DNA from: Multifurca ochricompacta
Taxonomy: Eukaryota; Basidiomycota; Agaricomycetes; Russulales; Russulaceae
Assembly: GCA_022496185.1 (NCBI GenBank)
Contig: WTXG01000129.1
Location: forward strand, 1-64,000
Reading direction: 5' to 3'
Length of the DNA stretch: 64,000 nucleotides
Shown: positions 1 through 12,516 of the stretch, piece after piece
How positions within the stretch are numbered: position 1 is the stretch's first letter
Layout of the letters: each line of letters begins with the position of its first letter
Made by a program: the position numbers and the translations under genes
The notes under the pieces: model-generated
What the model saw: only the letters and a program-made list of their open reading frames with translations
What the model was told of the DNA's origin: nothing
The model's database searches: none

Positions 1-1131
1 ACCCGTCCCATCCTTTTCAGTACCAATGATAATTTTGTCGACTCAACGCTTGCCAGGCCTCTTCACATCGCTTGCCTGTCCTCTTTATGACAAAGGTAGG
101 TATATCAACACCACCAAATAAATCATGGTCACCTCCACTTGATGTGTTCTTATTCGACAAGTATTCAGATCTCGCAAATGAAGATGATGACAACGTAGAT
201 GAGTGTGAAGGGCTTTATATGCTCGGACACACAAGGGACTGCAGAGAAGGGAAATGAGACTTAAGCGAAATAACCCTTCCCTGCAGTCTTTATATACATG
301 CAGAGTGTAGATAATGTAAGTAAAGCATACACAAATAATTGTGAAGTAATAGGTTAAAACAGACACAGTGATTTGTGGATGAACAGATCGTGGAGATGGG
401 TGGCACATTGGCACATAGGATCAACTAAGGTGCGGGGAGCGAATTCTCTGCGTCTCTTTGACCCCAAGTAACAGATAAAGCTCAGCTGATGGCCAAGATT
501 ATTATCGATGCCCTCTGCAATCCACACACACCTCATCCCAAAGGCAAATGAGTATATAGTAGCTAGGTATCAAACATCTCGAGTGTTATGGTGATTTAAC
601 CGTCAATAGATTCAATGTCAAAGTAGTATTGACTAATTCTGGTGGTGAGACAGTTGCTTAGCACACAAGGCAAGCAAAGAACAAGACGAGGATTCCTGAG
701 ACGAGAGGTCAAGTAAGATACAAGAACTCAAGACTGAGGTTGTCTGAGCTGAGTTCCTACAGTATATATATATATAAGATGAAGAGACGACGTCATCTAA
801 CTAGAACGCGATGATAGAGAAGTGTGGAATGGAGCCAATATTACCGATTATTTACCAGTAATTTCTCAGGTCACGTGGACACGTGACTGTAATATATGAG
901 CTAAATATATACGAGCGACACTCTGACGCCAGGAGCTTCAATTCCTGCCTGACTGGGCCCTGGAACTCGACTTGCCTCCGTGGCACCTTCTTTTCACTCG
1001 CAAACCCTTTGTCAAAGATTTGTTCACATTCATTCAGGACACGCGGACCTTCACAAGACCGTTTTTGTTGGAACAACCTTGTGAGCTGGATTAAATCTGA
1101 GTCGGTGACGTTGGGTAGTATGGGTAAGTTC
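1..1131. other. Left flank with no recognisable gene
   Basis: I see no convincing gene here. Short open frames on both strands lack family features. There is a TA-rich run at about 761-776, a CACGTG-rich stretch at about 873-887, and an ACCAGTAA motif near 853 that recurs on the other side of the transposon nest (about 38247 and 38405-38475). The last five bases, AGTTC, are the left target-site copy of the Copia element. Confidence 0.5.
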
Positions 1132-1479
1132 TGAAGAATCAGGCATGGCGCAGACTGTACTTTAGATGCTACTTTACTACTCTATCTCACCTTGTATGTG
1201 TAGAGGCTTAGATGCTTTCAATAATGCGATAGCAACTTAATTCTTGTAGCATATTTACATAGGCTTTTATATACATCTGCATGTACTAATCGGCTATTAA
1301 TCTAATCGTAAGTACAACGCGTTTATAATGTGATTATAGTCACATGACCGCTTTCGGATGTATTAGGATCATTAAGTATCTAAGTGATTGTGATCGGCTG
1401 CATTATCTCTGAAACGCATGATCACAATCTTATGTTGGACCGATCTCTGGTAGCTCTGTACCAGTACTCTGGTTCAACA
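1132..1479 (-). repeat. Copia 3' LTR
   Basis: This 348 bp copy is intact and matches the split 5' LTR (13974-14179 joined to 38025-38166) over its full length. By eye I count about eight substitutions between the two copies, and all of them are CG versus TG or CA. The adjoining purine-rich tract (minus-strand complement of 1480-1490, containing AAGGGGGAG) is the expected plus-strand primer. Confidence 0.95.
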
Positions 1480-1525
1480 CTCCCCCTTGCTAAGTGCCGC
1501 TGCTAAGCGTGCTAAGCAATTATCC

Positions 1526-4500
1526 TTACTTAGGCGAGTTAATCTCTAGCCCAAGTTGACTCCTGAATTTCAGGAATTTGACGTGTCCCAAATTCTTGGT
1601 GAACATGTCTGCGGGATTCTCAGAGCCTTCAATAAAGAATAGCTCAATTTTCTTCTCCTGTATAATTTGTCTGATGTAGTGGAAGCGGATATCAATATGT
1701 TTTATCCGTCGCTCTTGTACAGGATTAGAGGCCATAAAGATGGACCCCTGGTTATCACCGCAGAGAGGAATGGGTCCTAGATCAATGCCAATTTTGCTTA
1801 GAAGCGATTTGATCCATACAATCTGTCGCGTTGTGTCAGAAAGCGACATGTATTCTGCTTCAGTGGATGAGAGCGCTGTGGTCTTTTGTGCTCTAGAATT
1901 CCAGCTGAATATCCCATTCGCTATTTTCACCATGTATCCAGTAGTGGATCGGCGATCTATTGGGTTTGACGCCCAATCGGAATCAGCGCACGCGATCAAT
2001 CTGCCATTTGATCTGCCATCGTAGATAAGCGTGTAATCGGATGTGCCGGCTAAATATCGGCAGATATACAGCGCTCGATCAAGATGATCTTGAGATGGAT
2101 TAGCGGCAAATTGAGATAGCCTTGTAACTGCAAAGGCAATATCTGGTCGCGTGCCCAACATAATGTAAAGTAATGAGCCGATTACTTGTTGGAACTTTGA
2201 ACGAATGGAAGGATCTGCAGGTTCAGTGTTAGGATCTGGATGATAGCCTTCTGGGAGAGGAGTGGGCGCAAATTTCGCATTAAGCATCCCAAAGCATTGC
2301 AGCACTTTAGTTAGGTATGGCTGTTGATCAAGTAGAATTTTGCCATCCTTCCTAGTTATGTGCATTCGCAAGAACTCCTTTGTGTCTCCTAGATCCCTGC
2401 ACTCCCATTTGTTCATGAAATCAGTCTTTAGTTTGCTGACTAGGACTTGGTCATTTCCCATAAATAAAGCATCATCGACATATACAATGATGATGACGAT
2501 TGACCCATTATTAGCCTTATATAGAAATAGGCCTGAGTCTGAGAGTAGGCGTTTACAGCCCATCGCAGCCATGGACTTATCTAGCGCCTTCCACCATGCT
2601 AAGGCAGCTTGTTTAAGACCATAAATGGCGCGTTGTAGTCGTAGTACTTTGGTTTCTTGTCCTTTAATTTTGAAACCTTCAGGTTGTTCCATGTATAGCT
2701 CTTCATCTAGTTCACCATACAGGAAAGCACTTTTGACATCTAGTCCAGTGATGTGCCAATCCTCAAGCGCGGCAAGCGCGAGCATCAATCGGACAGTCTC
2801 AAACCTTACAACAGGCGAGAATATTTCATTGAAGTCAACGCCTTCAACCTGAGAAAAGCCTTTGGCTACGAGCCTGGCTTTCTTACGACCATCAGATTTC
2901 TGGTCAAAGACCCATCTGTTTTTAATTGTCTTCCTCCCTTTGGGAGGGTCCACAAGCGTAAAGACTTTCCGTCTGCGAAGTGCCTCAAGTTCTTCGTGAC
3001 ATGCAGTCTTCCATTCCTTTTGTTGCGCGTCAGGCATGCGCAAAATATCTTTATATGTCCACTCTCGTATATTGGACATGTCTAGTGGCTGTGAATCATG
3101 TGGAACTGCTTTGGCGAGCAGATAATTCACAAATTCTCCTCCCCCTTCCTGGGCTAGTTGAGATACGAGATCTACTAGATCCTCAACTTCATCATCACTC
3201 CCCCTTATGGGTGTAAGCGGATCGTTGCTAGTGCGGGCCGGAGTGTCGAGACTAGGACCAGGAACCTGTCTCAAACATGCGGATGGAATCGGGGAGCTAC
3301 CCCGGGGTTCCACTGCTCGTCTCCATTGCCGCATCCGCTGAATGTCTGTAATCTGATCGACAGGGTGCCTGTTATCCCCATAGACATTCCCAGGGCGAAG
3401 TGCAACTTTCCTTTCCCATGTAGAGTGCCGCAAAGGCACTGGTTGTTGTTCTGGCACAGGAGAAGGCAAGGGTACCTCTGGCTGTGAAGCGCTGGGTTCT
3501 TTGTCAAGAACCTGAGGTCCTTCTATTTGTTTGGAAGGTGGAAGGCGAGATGGTAGGAAATCATCATTGTCCACTAAAGGAATGGGCTGTGTTTCTGGCC
3601 CTTCATTAATTAGAGGCTCATTCAATTTAGTAACTCCACGCCATCTGGTGGAATCACACTTAGGGAAGAGATTCTCATCAAATAGGGCTGTGGCTTGCGT
3701 GTACAATGTATTATTGCCAAGCCGCATGAACAGATGGCCTTTAATGCCATCTGCATGCCCAATATACACCATAAGTTCTGACTTAGGTGATAGTTTATTG
3801 CCACGATGTTCTTCCGGAATGTAGACATAAGCACCACATCCAAAGACGCGCAAATGAGAGATCTCTGGTGCTTCTCCATACAGTATCTCATAAGGTGTCT
3901 GCCATTTCAGGCGACGTACAGGAGTCCTATTGTAGAGATGTACTGCATGTAGTACAGCAAATTCCCACCAAGAGTCTGGAAGACATGACTCAATGTGCAT
4001 TGATTGCGCTTTATCCATACAAGTGCGCATGAAGCGCTCCGCACGGCCATTTTGTTGGGGAGTATAAGGCGCGCTCTGTAGAATTTTTATCCCTTCATCT
4101 TTTAATACATTCATAAATACATCAGATTTGTATTCTCCACCAGCATCAGACATCCACTCTTTAATGGTGGTGTTATGTTGATTTTTGATCATGGCAAGGA
4201 ATTGTCGCAAAGTGTTTATTGCAGCAGACTTAGTGTGCAAACATACAATCCATGCAAATGACGTATAATCATCAATAAAGCTGATAAAGTATTTGTATTT
4301 GTGATAAGATTCTACCGGGAAAGTCTTAAGATCTGAATGAATGCGCTCAAAAGGCTTTGAGGCACGTGTTTCAGATGGTAGATAAGATCGCGAAGGCATC
4401 TTGCCTTGCGCGCATCCCGGGCATAGGGGAGCTGTCTTCGGATAAGATAGATCTAGGGGGAATCCCTTAGTGTGATCTTTGGCATGACGTAAGACTTCCT

Positions 4501-5360
4501 TAGAAGGATGTCCTAAGCGCTTATGCATTAGATCGTAATCTACATTATAGATTGTGGAGTAAGATCGCAAATTAGCGATCTTAGAATGAAGCCAATAGAT
4601 AGTTTGGCCAGTAATTGCCGGATGGCATTGAATAATTGGGATTTTAGATCCCTTATTTCGCAAGGTTAATTCATGTTCGTCCCCATAGACATACAATCCT
4701 TGCTTGAGAAACTCTCCGACGCTCAGAAGTCTTCCAGTTATATCAGGGATGTAATATACTGGATATAAACACGTTGTACGTGTTTTCGTGACTCTGTTGT
4801 GTGTGACATCATGTTCTAATAGAACAGTACCTTTCCCTTTAATATAAATAGGTTTAGAAGCCGTTTTGATGGGCTCTGGGTACTAATGTCTTCATATTCA
4901 ATGAAATCGTCGAGAGAAAATGTAAAGTGCGATGAAGCACCTGAATCTAAGAGCCATGTTATATGGCCTTCATCCTTAGTCTTTCCTTTGCACTTAGCAC
5001 ACTGAACATGATGTGGAGAATGCGATATATTTGTACATAACCTAAAGTCATGTATAGTGCTAACTACGCCTGCATTTCTAATGCTCTTTGTAGGGGACTC
5101 CCTAGAAGCGCGAACTAATGAAGCATAAATGCATCTGTTAGTTTTACAGGGTAGAAGGAAAGAGGGGACATACACATCCTGATCGTCGTCCTCATCTAGG
5201 CCAGCCAGATCAGCCAGCTGATCATCAAGATGATCGGAGCCCCAATCAAGAGGATCATTGGGGTCCTCTTCGTCTTCTGTATCGACGGTGATAGGTGAGG
5301 GGGATCTAGATTTTTTGCATGGTCGCTCATCTCCATCCTCTTCAAGGTCCTCCAGCTTGG
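1526..5360 (-). pseudogene. Copia pol (protease, integrase, RT, RNase H), distal part of gag-pol
   Basis: This is the C-terminal part of a single-ORF gag-pol, cut from its gag at 5360 by gypsy D. In reading order the motifs are: aspartic protease WLLDSGASSHFT near 4960; an integrase zinc domain with HKRLGHPS and CPGCAQGK; the integrase core with HSDLKTF, SDAGGEY and PQQNGRAE; RT with FSPVVRFETVR, DVKSAFLYGELDEE and YVDDALF; and a Copia-type RNase H with CADSDWA, STEAEY and KHIDIRFHYI. From 4696 to 1526 the frame is open for about 1056 codons. A one- or two-base lesion near 4870-4880 puts the protease and integrase segments in different frames. The protein would copy and integrate the element. 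With one small frameshift and one insertion it is otherwise well preserved. Confidence 0.93.
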
Positions 5361-5946
5361 TGTTACGAACCCCGTCTCTTCCTCTGTTCTTTCTCCTACC
5401 CAACGACGACCCCTCCTTGCCGCCTACTTTACATTATCAGATCACGTCTCCATCGTGGGATCCTTCACGTGTCCTACTTCCTTCCCCGTGACTGCCTTTG
5501 TCCATGCTTATGTTACTGTACTCGTGTTTGGACTCTTATCTCTTATCTCTTATCCCTTATCACTACGACCGGACACTTACTTAATTCCCTATCAGAAGCC
5601 CAACTCTACGCTGTCCGCTTCCGTATATTTGGACCCACCTGACTCCATTATCTTATCTATAGACGCCCATTCGATTACGTATATAAGTCCGCTGTAACTA
5701 CCTTGTAGACCTCAGACTCGACTTATTGAATACATCGGTGTTTGTCTTTCGGACTCTCCTTTGGACCCCTTTGACTCGATCATCTCAGTGCTTTCGGCAC
5801 TTTCCGCTCAACATCGTCACTAGGGAACAGCCCCTTTGACTTTGACTCTCCACTGAAACTCCAAGAGGTCTTATTGGCCTCTTATCTGAATACACGAACA
5901 ACGCTGTCGCACAAGTCGTGCAGGACGTCTCACACCGGACGTAACA
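5361..5946 (+). repeat. Gypsy D 5' LTR
   Basis: The 586 bp LTR starts TGTTACGAAC and ends GTAACA. Against the 3' LTR (11926-12511) I count six substitutions and no indels. Five of the six are CpG transitions. Confidence 0.95.
5680..5724 (+). promoter_or_regulatory. Gypsy D core promoter: TATA box and predicted transcript start
   Basis: TATATAAG lies at 5680-5687. The predicted RNA 5' end is A5714, because AGACTCGACTT (5714-5724) is the exact complement of the 11-nt primer site after the LTR, as in Tf1-type self-priming. The 34 bp TATA-to-start distance recurs in A, B, C, E and F. Confidence 0.75.
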
Positions 5947-5948
5947 TC

Positions 5949-5959
5949 AAGTCGAGTCT
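5949..5959 (+). other. Gypsy D self-primer binding site
   Basis: AAGTCGAGTCT starts after a two-base spacer behind the LTR end. It is complementary over exactly 11 nt to 5714-5724, and pairing stops on both sides. This matches the self-priming layout known for Tf1/sushi elements. I saw no match to a tRNA 3' end. Confidence 0.8.
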
Positions 5960-5965
5960 CTCACA

Positions 5966-7473
5966 GTGGCTTCCAGCTGCAGTCAGACCCTCTTCCGGGA
6001 AGAACTCATTGAACGCAGAGACGAGAATAATCTTTCACAACAAGTACTTGGCTCTGCCACCTGGAAAGATTTTGAATCCGAGTTTGGATACTACGTCTAT
6101 CACGACGGAAGATACCAACCGGTAGAATACGACGACGAGAAAAGAGTTTGGTATTGTATCCAATACTCGGACAGTCGAAACTCTTGGGTCACAACCAGAC
6201 CTGCCCCACCCGAATTTGGACTAGGCCCGTGGAGAGAGAACCCCCGGCCATTGTCACGGACTCCGAACCCGAGGAGTACGTAGAAGAACAAAGCGAAGAA
6301 GCACTGGTATTAGCGTCGTCTACAGCCCCAGTTGCACCCGAAGTTGTCACGTTCAGAGCCCCTGCTTTGACAACTCCCCAGATCTCTATACAATCCGCCA
6401 ACACCATCACCCCATTTTACCAAAACATGTCGACCATTGCCGCCCAGCTTCCAGACCCCGTCCCACCACCAGTGGCAGCAGCGCCGCCAAACATTCCTCC
6501 CCCGTCCGGACGACTATCCGGAGTGCTCCCCCAGACATTCACCGGGGACCGCTCACAGAGCAAAAAATTCATGCTGGAGTTCACGACCTTTAAAAACTTC
6601 AACCATGACGTCCCACAGATTGTCAATCCATTTCAACGAGCCAATCTGTTTCTTTCCCTGATTCGGGGGGATGCTGTTGACGACTGGACCATGGAACAGC
6701 TGGAATGGCTGAATGAACAAGTTGGGAGTGGACGTCGTACCACTAGTGAAGGTCTTTGGGAGACCATCGCTGAAAGGTTTAAAGAGGCCTTCACAGACGG
6801 GCAGGCCAAGCAGAAGGCAGCCCGAGAATTAAAGTCCCTTAGAATGGAAAAGGGAGAGTTGGACACTTATGTCGCCAAGTTCAGAAGTCTCGCAAATAGG
6901 GCGGGTTATGATACAGACGAAGAGGCCACGTTGGACCTCTTCTCCCAGGGGTTACCAAATCCTTTGGTCAAAAACATAATCCAATTTCACCATCCCAATG
7001 ACTGGGATAGCTGGGTCGACGCCGCCCGACAACAACAGCAGGACTACCTCGATTTCCAAACACGCTTTGGAGTTGATACAAAGAAGGGAAGATGCGAGAT
7101 CAATGGAAAGCGGCTTTCGGAGTAAAGCCTGCCCAGCATACCCAGAGGGATCCAAACGCTATGGACACCTCTGCAGACCGCGCTCCGAGCTCGGGCAGCG
7201 CTCACAGAAGATGAGCGGCAAACACTGATGAAGGAAGGACGGTGCTTCCGTTGTAGAGCACTAGGACACATGTCCTGGGATTGTCCCAAGAAGGGAGTAC
7301 GTGTTGCGGCAGCAACCATCACAGCTGAAGCCCCTGTTCATAACAACCCCCCGCTGTGGACAAACGATCAAAGAGGAGAAGGCTCAGGATATATGGGCTA
7401 ATATGATGAAGGAAGTGAAGAAGTACGCGCCATCTTAGTGGAAAAGGCATTTGCGAAAAAGGATTTTTGTTAG
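5966..7473 (+). pseudogene. gag: Gypsy D gag (nucleocapsid/capsid polyprotein), frameshifted
   Basis: The open frame begins at a GTG (5966) just after the primer site. The first ATG of the predicted transcript in any frame is at 6427 (MSTIAAQ). The N-terminal extension contains the family-conserved FGYYVYHDGRYQPVEYDD stretch. The middle is the capsid-like domain, with ANLFLSLIRGDAVDDW and RFKEAFTDGQAKQKAA. The end has a CCHC knuckle, CFRCRALGHMSWDC. One base is missing from a C run near 6241, and further shifts occur near 7088 and beyond. The GGATTTT slip site at 7461-7467 leads into pol. Gag would form the particle and bind the element RNA. Confidence 0.88.
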
Positions 7474-10400
7474 GCTCAAACCCATCGGCCTGGGCACGAG
7501 CACTCCATGTCACCTCTGTGTATGCTAGTCGATTCAAGTCATTAAAAATACCAGTTCATTTTGAAACTACACAGAGGACGGCCGACCGAGATATATTAGT
7601 GACTCTGGAGCCACGGACAATTTCATTCACCCGCGACTTATTAAAACAATGGGCCTGGGAAGGCTGGCACTTCCCCAGGAAAAGAACATCTGGAATATTG
7701 ATGGAACGGCCAACCGTGCCGGCAAGATCACCCACTACACGGATCTAAAGTCCAGGTTGGGGAAACAACAAAGAACATTCGCTTCCTGATTACCGACTAG
7801 GAGACGAAGATCTCATCCTGGGTTATCCATGGCTTGCAGCCTTCGAACCAAAATAAACTGGGCAGACGGACGATGGAAAGGACTCATATCCAACAATCAT
7901 TACGTCGATAGGCTACGATTATGCAATCCGACATCCGGTGGCAAGGACTGCGCGTACAGAGGAGGATCCCGGCTACTGCTATGTCACCAAAGCATCGGAG
8001 CTAGCCCAGAAAGCAGTACAAGGACAGAACGAGAAGACCTACCACGATGTAGTACCAGATGTTTACCAACGACACTGGAAGGTATTCTCCGAGGAAGAGT
8101 CGCATCGTTTCCCCCGAAGCGGCCATGGGATCATGCCATTGACCTCCTACCCGATACCCCGGCCGCAATAGATTGTAAAATCTATCCACTGTCCCAGTCC
8201 GAACAAACTGCACTTACGGAGTTCCTGGAAGAACATCTGGCCAAAGGATACATTCGCCCGTCCAAGTCGCAGTATGCCTCGCCCTTCTTCTTCATCAAAA
8301 AGAAGGACGGCAAACTGCGACCTGTCCAGGACTACCGAAAGATCAATGCGTACACTGTAAAGAATGCCTATCCCCTACCACTGATTTCTGAACTCATCGA
8401 CACCATGAGGAATAAATCCCTCTTCTCCAAAATGGATGTGCGATGGGGTTATAATAATGTCAGGATCAAGGAGGGCGACCAATGTAAAGCGCATTTAAAA
8501 CGAACCAAGGACTGTTCGAGCCGAATGTAATGTTCTTTGGCCTTACGAATTCACCAGCGACGTTTCAATCCATGATGAACCACATATTCCGTGACCTTAT
8601 CCTTACTGGTGAAGTTGTGGTCTATATGGACGATATCCTGGTGGCCACTTCTGACGACCTAAGCCATCACCGAGAACGAGTACACCAGGTGCTAGACATA
8701 CTACACGAACATGACCTCTACCTTAAACCGCAAATGCTCCTTCGAACAAAAGAGCGTCAATACCTAGGAGTCATTCTAGAGGGAGGACGAGTGCGTATGG
8801 ATCCCATCAAAGTACAAGGGATTCGAGAATGGCCGGTACCGACCTGCGTCAAAGATGTCCGATCATTCATCGATTCTGTAACTTCTACCGACGCTTTGTC
8901 AGAGGATTTTCAGGCGTAGCACGACCACTGAATGACCTCTTGAAAAGGATGCCCCATGGTGTTGGGAGGCTGCGCAGCAACGAGCATTTGAACAGATTAG
9001 AGATATCGTCGGCTCGGAACCAGTACTCATTCAACCTGACTTAGGTCGCCCCTTTGAGCTGGAAGTAGACGCCTCTCACTTCGCGAACGGAGCCGTACTG
9101 TACCAAAGGGATGCCACGCAGACACTTCATCCAGTGGCATATTACTCAGAGACCTTCTCACTGGCAGAACGGAATTATGATATCTGGGATAGAGAGCTTC
9201 TAGCCATTGTCAAAGCATTGCGACATTGGCGACCATACCTGGCAGGAACCCCCCATAAAACCATCATTCACACTGATCATTCCAATTTGCTGTACTGGAA
9301 GGAACCCCATAAAATCAGCCGACGCGTAGCACGAGAGGTTCTGGAACTCGAAGAGTATAACTTCACCTTGAAACACATCGCAGGGAGTCAAAATGCGAGA
9401 GCAGATGCATTGTCATGAAGGCCGGACATGCATACTGGAGAAGATGACAATAACGACGTCACTGTTCTTCCTGAAGAGATGTTCGCGAGGACTGCCGTTG
9501 TCAGCCTCCATGATATGGACCTGTGGGCACAAGTTTCACAGAACATGAACCAGGAACTGTGCCGCTCGTGGGCCGATGCACACAATTTGAAAGAAATCAA
9601 CGGCCTGTGGTGGAAGGATGGAGATCGACTCGTTGTCACCGGTGGTGACAACATTAAGAGGGGGGTGATCCATTTTCACCACGACCTCCCCTCTGCTGGC
9701 CACCCTGGTATCACCAACACCTACGCCCTTGCCAAGCGCGACTACTGGTGGCCCAACATGAAAAAGGATGTTGAAAACTATGTACAAGGATGTGCAGCAT
9801 GTCAAGCAAACAAAGTCAATACACACCCGAAAATCCCGCCAATGTACCCCATTACCCCCACATCATCAACCCCCTTCCAAACCATTGCAATGGACTTCAT
9901 TGTTAAACTACCCGAATCACTAGGCTTTGACACCATTCTCACCATCACTGACCATGACTGTTCCAAAGCAGCCCTGTTCATACCCTGCAATGAAACGATC
10001 ACAGCGGAAGGAGTGGCAAGACTATACCTGGATCATGTATATCGCCACTATGGTCTCCCCGAAAAGATTATATCCGACAGAGATACCCGATTCACATCCA
10101 CATTCGCCAAAGCTCTGTGTCAAACATTGGGCATCGCACAAAACATCTCTACAGCCTACCATCCACAGACAGACGGACAATCTGAACGGACAAACCAATG
10201 GTTAGAACAATATCTTCGGTTCTGGTGTAACGAACGACAAAGTGACTGGGCGGAGTGGCTATCGACTGCGGAATTCGCACACAACTCATGGCCCAATGGG
10301 ACGACAAAAGCTACCCCCTTCTCCCTTATCATGGGCTGGACCCCGCGCACCACATGGACGGATAAGCCTACAAATGTCCCCTCAGTAACCCAACGAATAC

Positions 10401-10932
10401 GCCAATGGGAAGATTTACGACAATCGGCCAATGAAAATCTGACAAAGGCACAGCAAGCCTTAGCCGCGCAGCCAAGTGCGTTCACACCTTATCAGCCCAA
10501 TGACTGGGTCTGGCTTGAGGGAAGGAACATTCACACGTCACACCCCTCGGCCAAATTAGCGCCCCGACGTCACGGCCCCTTCCAGATAACAAGGAAGCTG
10601 TCAGATGTGTCATATGAACTGCGATTGCCGCCCAAATGGAAGATTCATCCCGTCTTCCATGCCAAACTTCTGACGCCATACAAGGAGACGTCCCTTCATG
10701 GGGAAAACTTCCCAAGACCCCACCTGACCTTATCGATGGAGAAGCGGAGTGGGAAGTGGAACGCATTCTAGACTCAATGAGAAAAGGCCGAGGGCGCAAG
10801 ATGCATTACCTAGTCAAATGGAAGGGATTCCCAGACTCTGACAGTTCGTGGGAGCCAGCCGGGAATATCTTCGCCCCGGTCCTTATCTTGGAGTTCCACG
10901 CCCGACATCCAGATGCGCCCAGAAATGATTAA
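7461..10932 (+). pseudogene. pol: Gypsy D pol (protease, RT, RNase H, integrase, chromodomain), broken
   Basis: Several frames carry the usual Ty3/Gypsy order: a protease remnant near 7590-7640 (the DSG region is frameshifted); RT with [16 protein letters not shown] and YMDDILV near 8630; RNase H with DRELLAIVKALRHW and HTDHSNLLYW; an integrase HHCC domain (9680-9810); the integrase core with ISDRDTRFTS and HPQTDGQSERTN; GPF near 10570; and a chromodomain at about 10745-10880. Damage includes many one-base deletions (for example in the AAAGCGCATTTAAAA stretch near 8490) and a CGA to TGA stop at 9416-9418 where relatives read SRRPDMH. The stop at 10932 is followed by TTAAAAG. Confidence 0.9.
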
Positions 10933-10961
10933 AAGGAACCACCTTCAACCCCAATTCGTCT

Positions 10962-11894
10962 ATGTACTTCCCTCTTGAAATCACCATGGCCGATGGAACA
11001 ACGGCCATCGCCAAATATATCTTCTATAACAATGGAGGGATGGACGTTGCAGGATGTATGAAGAAGAATGGCCCCGTGTATGGAGCTCCAGTTTACCTGG
11101 AGGAAAGGTATACCGGACGGCTGCACCACACGATGACCGACGAACAGCTTGGGCACTTGGCTGCTGAGGATCCTCGCACCTTCGCGATCGACGAGGTGTT
11201 AAGTGACATGCGCCTCCCGCGTCTCAAAGCAGAGGTGATGAGACTGCGGAAGAATTTGACGTTGCGCACCACACTTAATCGACAATACAAGGAACATGCG
11301 AAGATGATGGCGAGGTTGACCAACGGGATGTTCCAGGTAGAGCAGGAACTGGTGGAGATCAGAAAGAGGCTGGAGATGGGGGATGCGTACCAGACCATCG
11401 CCGAAAGGTACGCCGATACATATGCCCGACCCCTTCCTCCACGGTCGTTGGGGGCTGCCCCGCAGCTGCTGCCGAATCGATTCGAGATGCCGCGCTTGCA
11501 CGAGAACCCACGAGGAGAGACGTGCTGGCGATGTGACAGCAAGTATCACATCAGCTGGAACTGCCCTCTCAACCGCAAGTGGTGCCGGCACTGTCGCAGC
11601 AACCTTCATTGGAGTCGCTTCTGCATTTTCCGTCGCGTAGGAGTTGCCCTGACAATCGTCAATCCGTCCGGATGGTGTGGCAAGTGCCTCCGCCATAACT
11701 CAGGACATCGTGAATTGGACTGCCCAGTCCATGATCTATGTCGTTCGTGTGGGCAGCATGGCCCATACGGATTTCTTCGCACCCACCAATGTCCACAAGA
11801 TTCAGACAAGGAGAACTACACATTGGATGACCGTAATGTAGCCGATGACTATCTAGACTTGGTGCAGGACGATGACGGTACGAGTTGTTTCTAG
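10962..11894 (+). pseudogene. Gypsy D third ORF, N-terminally deleted
   Basis: The 310-residue frame matches the third ORF of E from its MYFPLEITMADGT segment to the end. The coiled-coil part and all four Cys/His clusters are kept (CWRCDSKYHISWNC, CRHCRSNLHWSRFC, CGKCLRHNSGHRELDC and a fourth looser one). The first 90-odd codons are missing: pol stop to MYFPL spans 30 bp here but about 355 bp in E, so roughly 325 bp were deleted. The frame still opens with an ATG that is an internal Met in the full-length version. Confidence 0.85.
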
Positions 11895-11925
11895 CCGGGT
11901 CTGCTAGAGCCAGAAGAGGGGGTGA

Positions 11926-12511
11926 TGTTACGAACCCCGTCTCTTCCTCTGTTCTTTCTCCTACCCAACGACGACCCCTCCTTGCCACCTACTTTACATT
12001 ATCAGATCACGTCTCCATCGTGGGATCCTTCACGTGCCCTACTTCCTTCCCCGTGACTGCCTTTGTCCATGCTTATGTTACTGTACTCGTGTTTGGACTC
12101 TTATCTCTTATCTCTTATCCCTTATCGCTACGACCGGACACTTACTTAATTCCCTATCAGAAGCCCAACTCTACGCTGTCCGCTTCCGTATATTTGGACC
12201 CACCTGACTCCATTATCTTATCTATAGACGCCCATTCGATTACGTATATAAGTCCGCTGTAACTACCTTGTAGACCTCAGACTCGACTTATTGAATACAT
12301 CAGTGTTTGTCTTTCGGACTCTCCTTTGGACCCCTTTGACTCGATCATCTCAGTGCTTTCAGCACTTTCCGCTCAACATCGTCACTAGGGAACAGCCCCT
12401 TTGACTTTGACTCTCCACTGAAACTCCAAGAGGTCTTATTGGCCTCTTATCTGAATACACGAACAACGCTGTCGCACAAGTCGTGCAGGACGTCTCACAC
12501 TGGACGTAACA
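11926..12511 (+). repeat. Gypsy D 3' LTR with preceding polypurine tract
   Basis: This is the 586 bp partner of 5361-5946. It is preceded by the purine tract AGAAGAGGGGG (about 11913-11922), the expected plus-strand primer, which is shared with A and C. The duplication CTTGG follows at 12512-12516. Confidence 0.95.
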
Positions 12512-12516
12512 CTTGG

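Larger units (their letters stand above)
5361..12511 (+). mobile_element. Gypsy D: chromodomain Ty3/Gypsy element inserted in Copia gag-pol
   Basis: This is a 7151 bp element with 586 bp LTRs and a perfect 5 bp duplication CTTGG (5356-5360 and 12512-12516). The order is LTR, self-primer site, gag, protease-RT-RNase H-integrase-chromodomain, third ORF, polypurine tract, LTR. It belongs to the same family group as A, C and E, and its LTR is closest to that of C. The coding regions carry several small frameshifts and at least one CGA to TGA stop, so this copy is dead. Confidence 0.95.

Noticed and set aside
1..257. A transposase C-terminal remnant at the left edge
   Set aside because: The readable fragments (such as ARPLHIACLSS) are too short and do not fit any family convincingly.
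5946..5966. A tRNA primer binding site behind the gypsy LTRs
   Set aside because: No TGG-type tRNA 3' end complement is present, while an 11-nt self-complement with constant spacing is found in every family.
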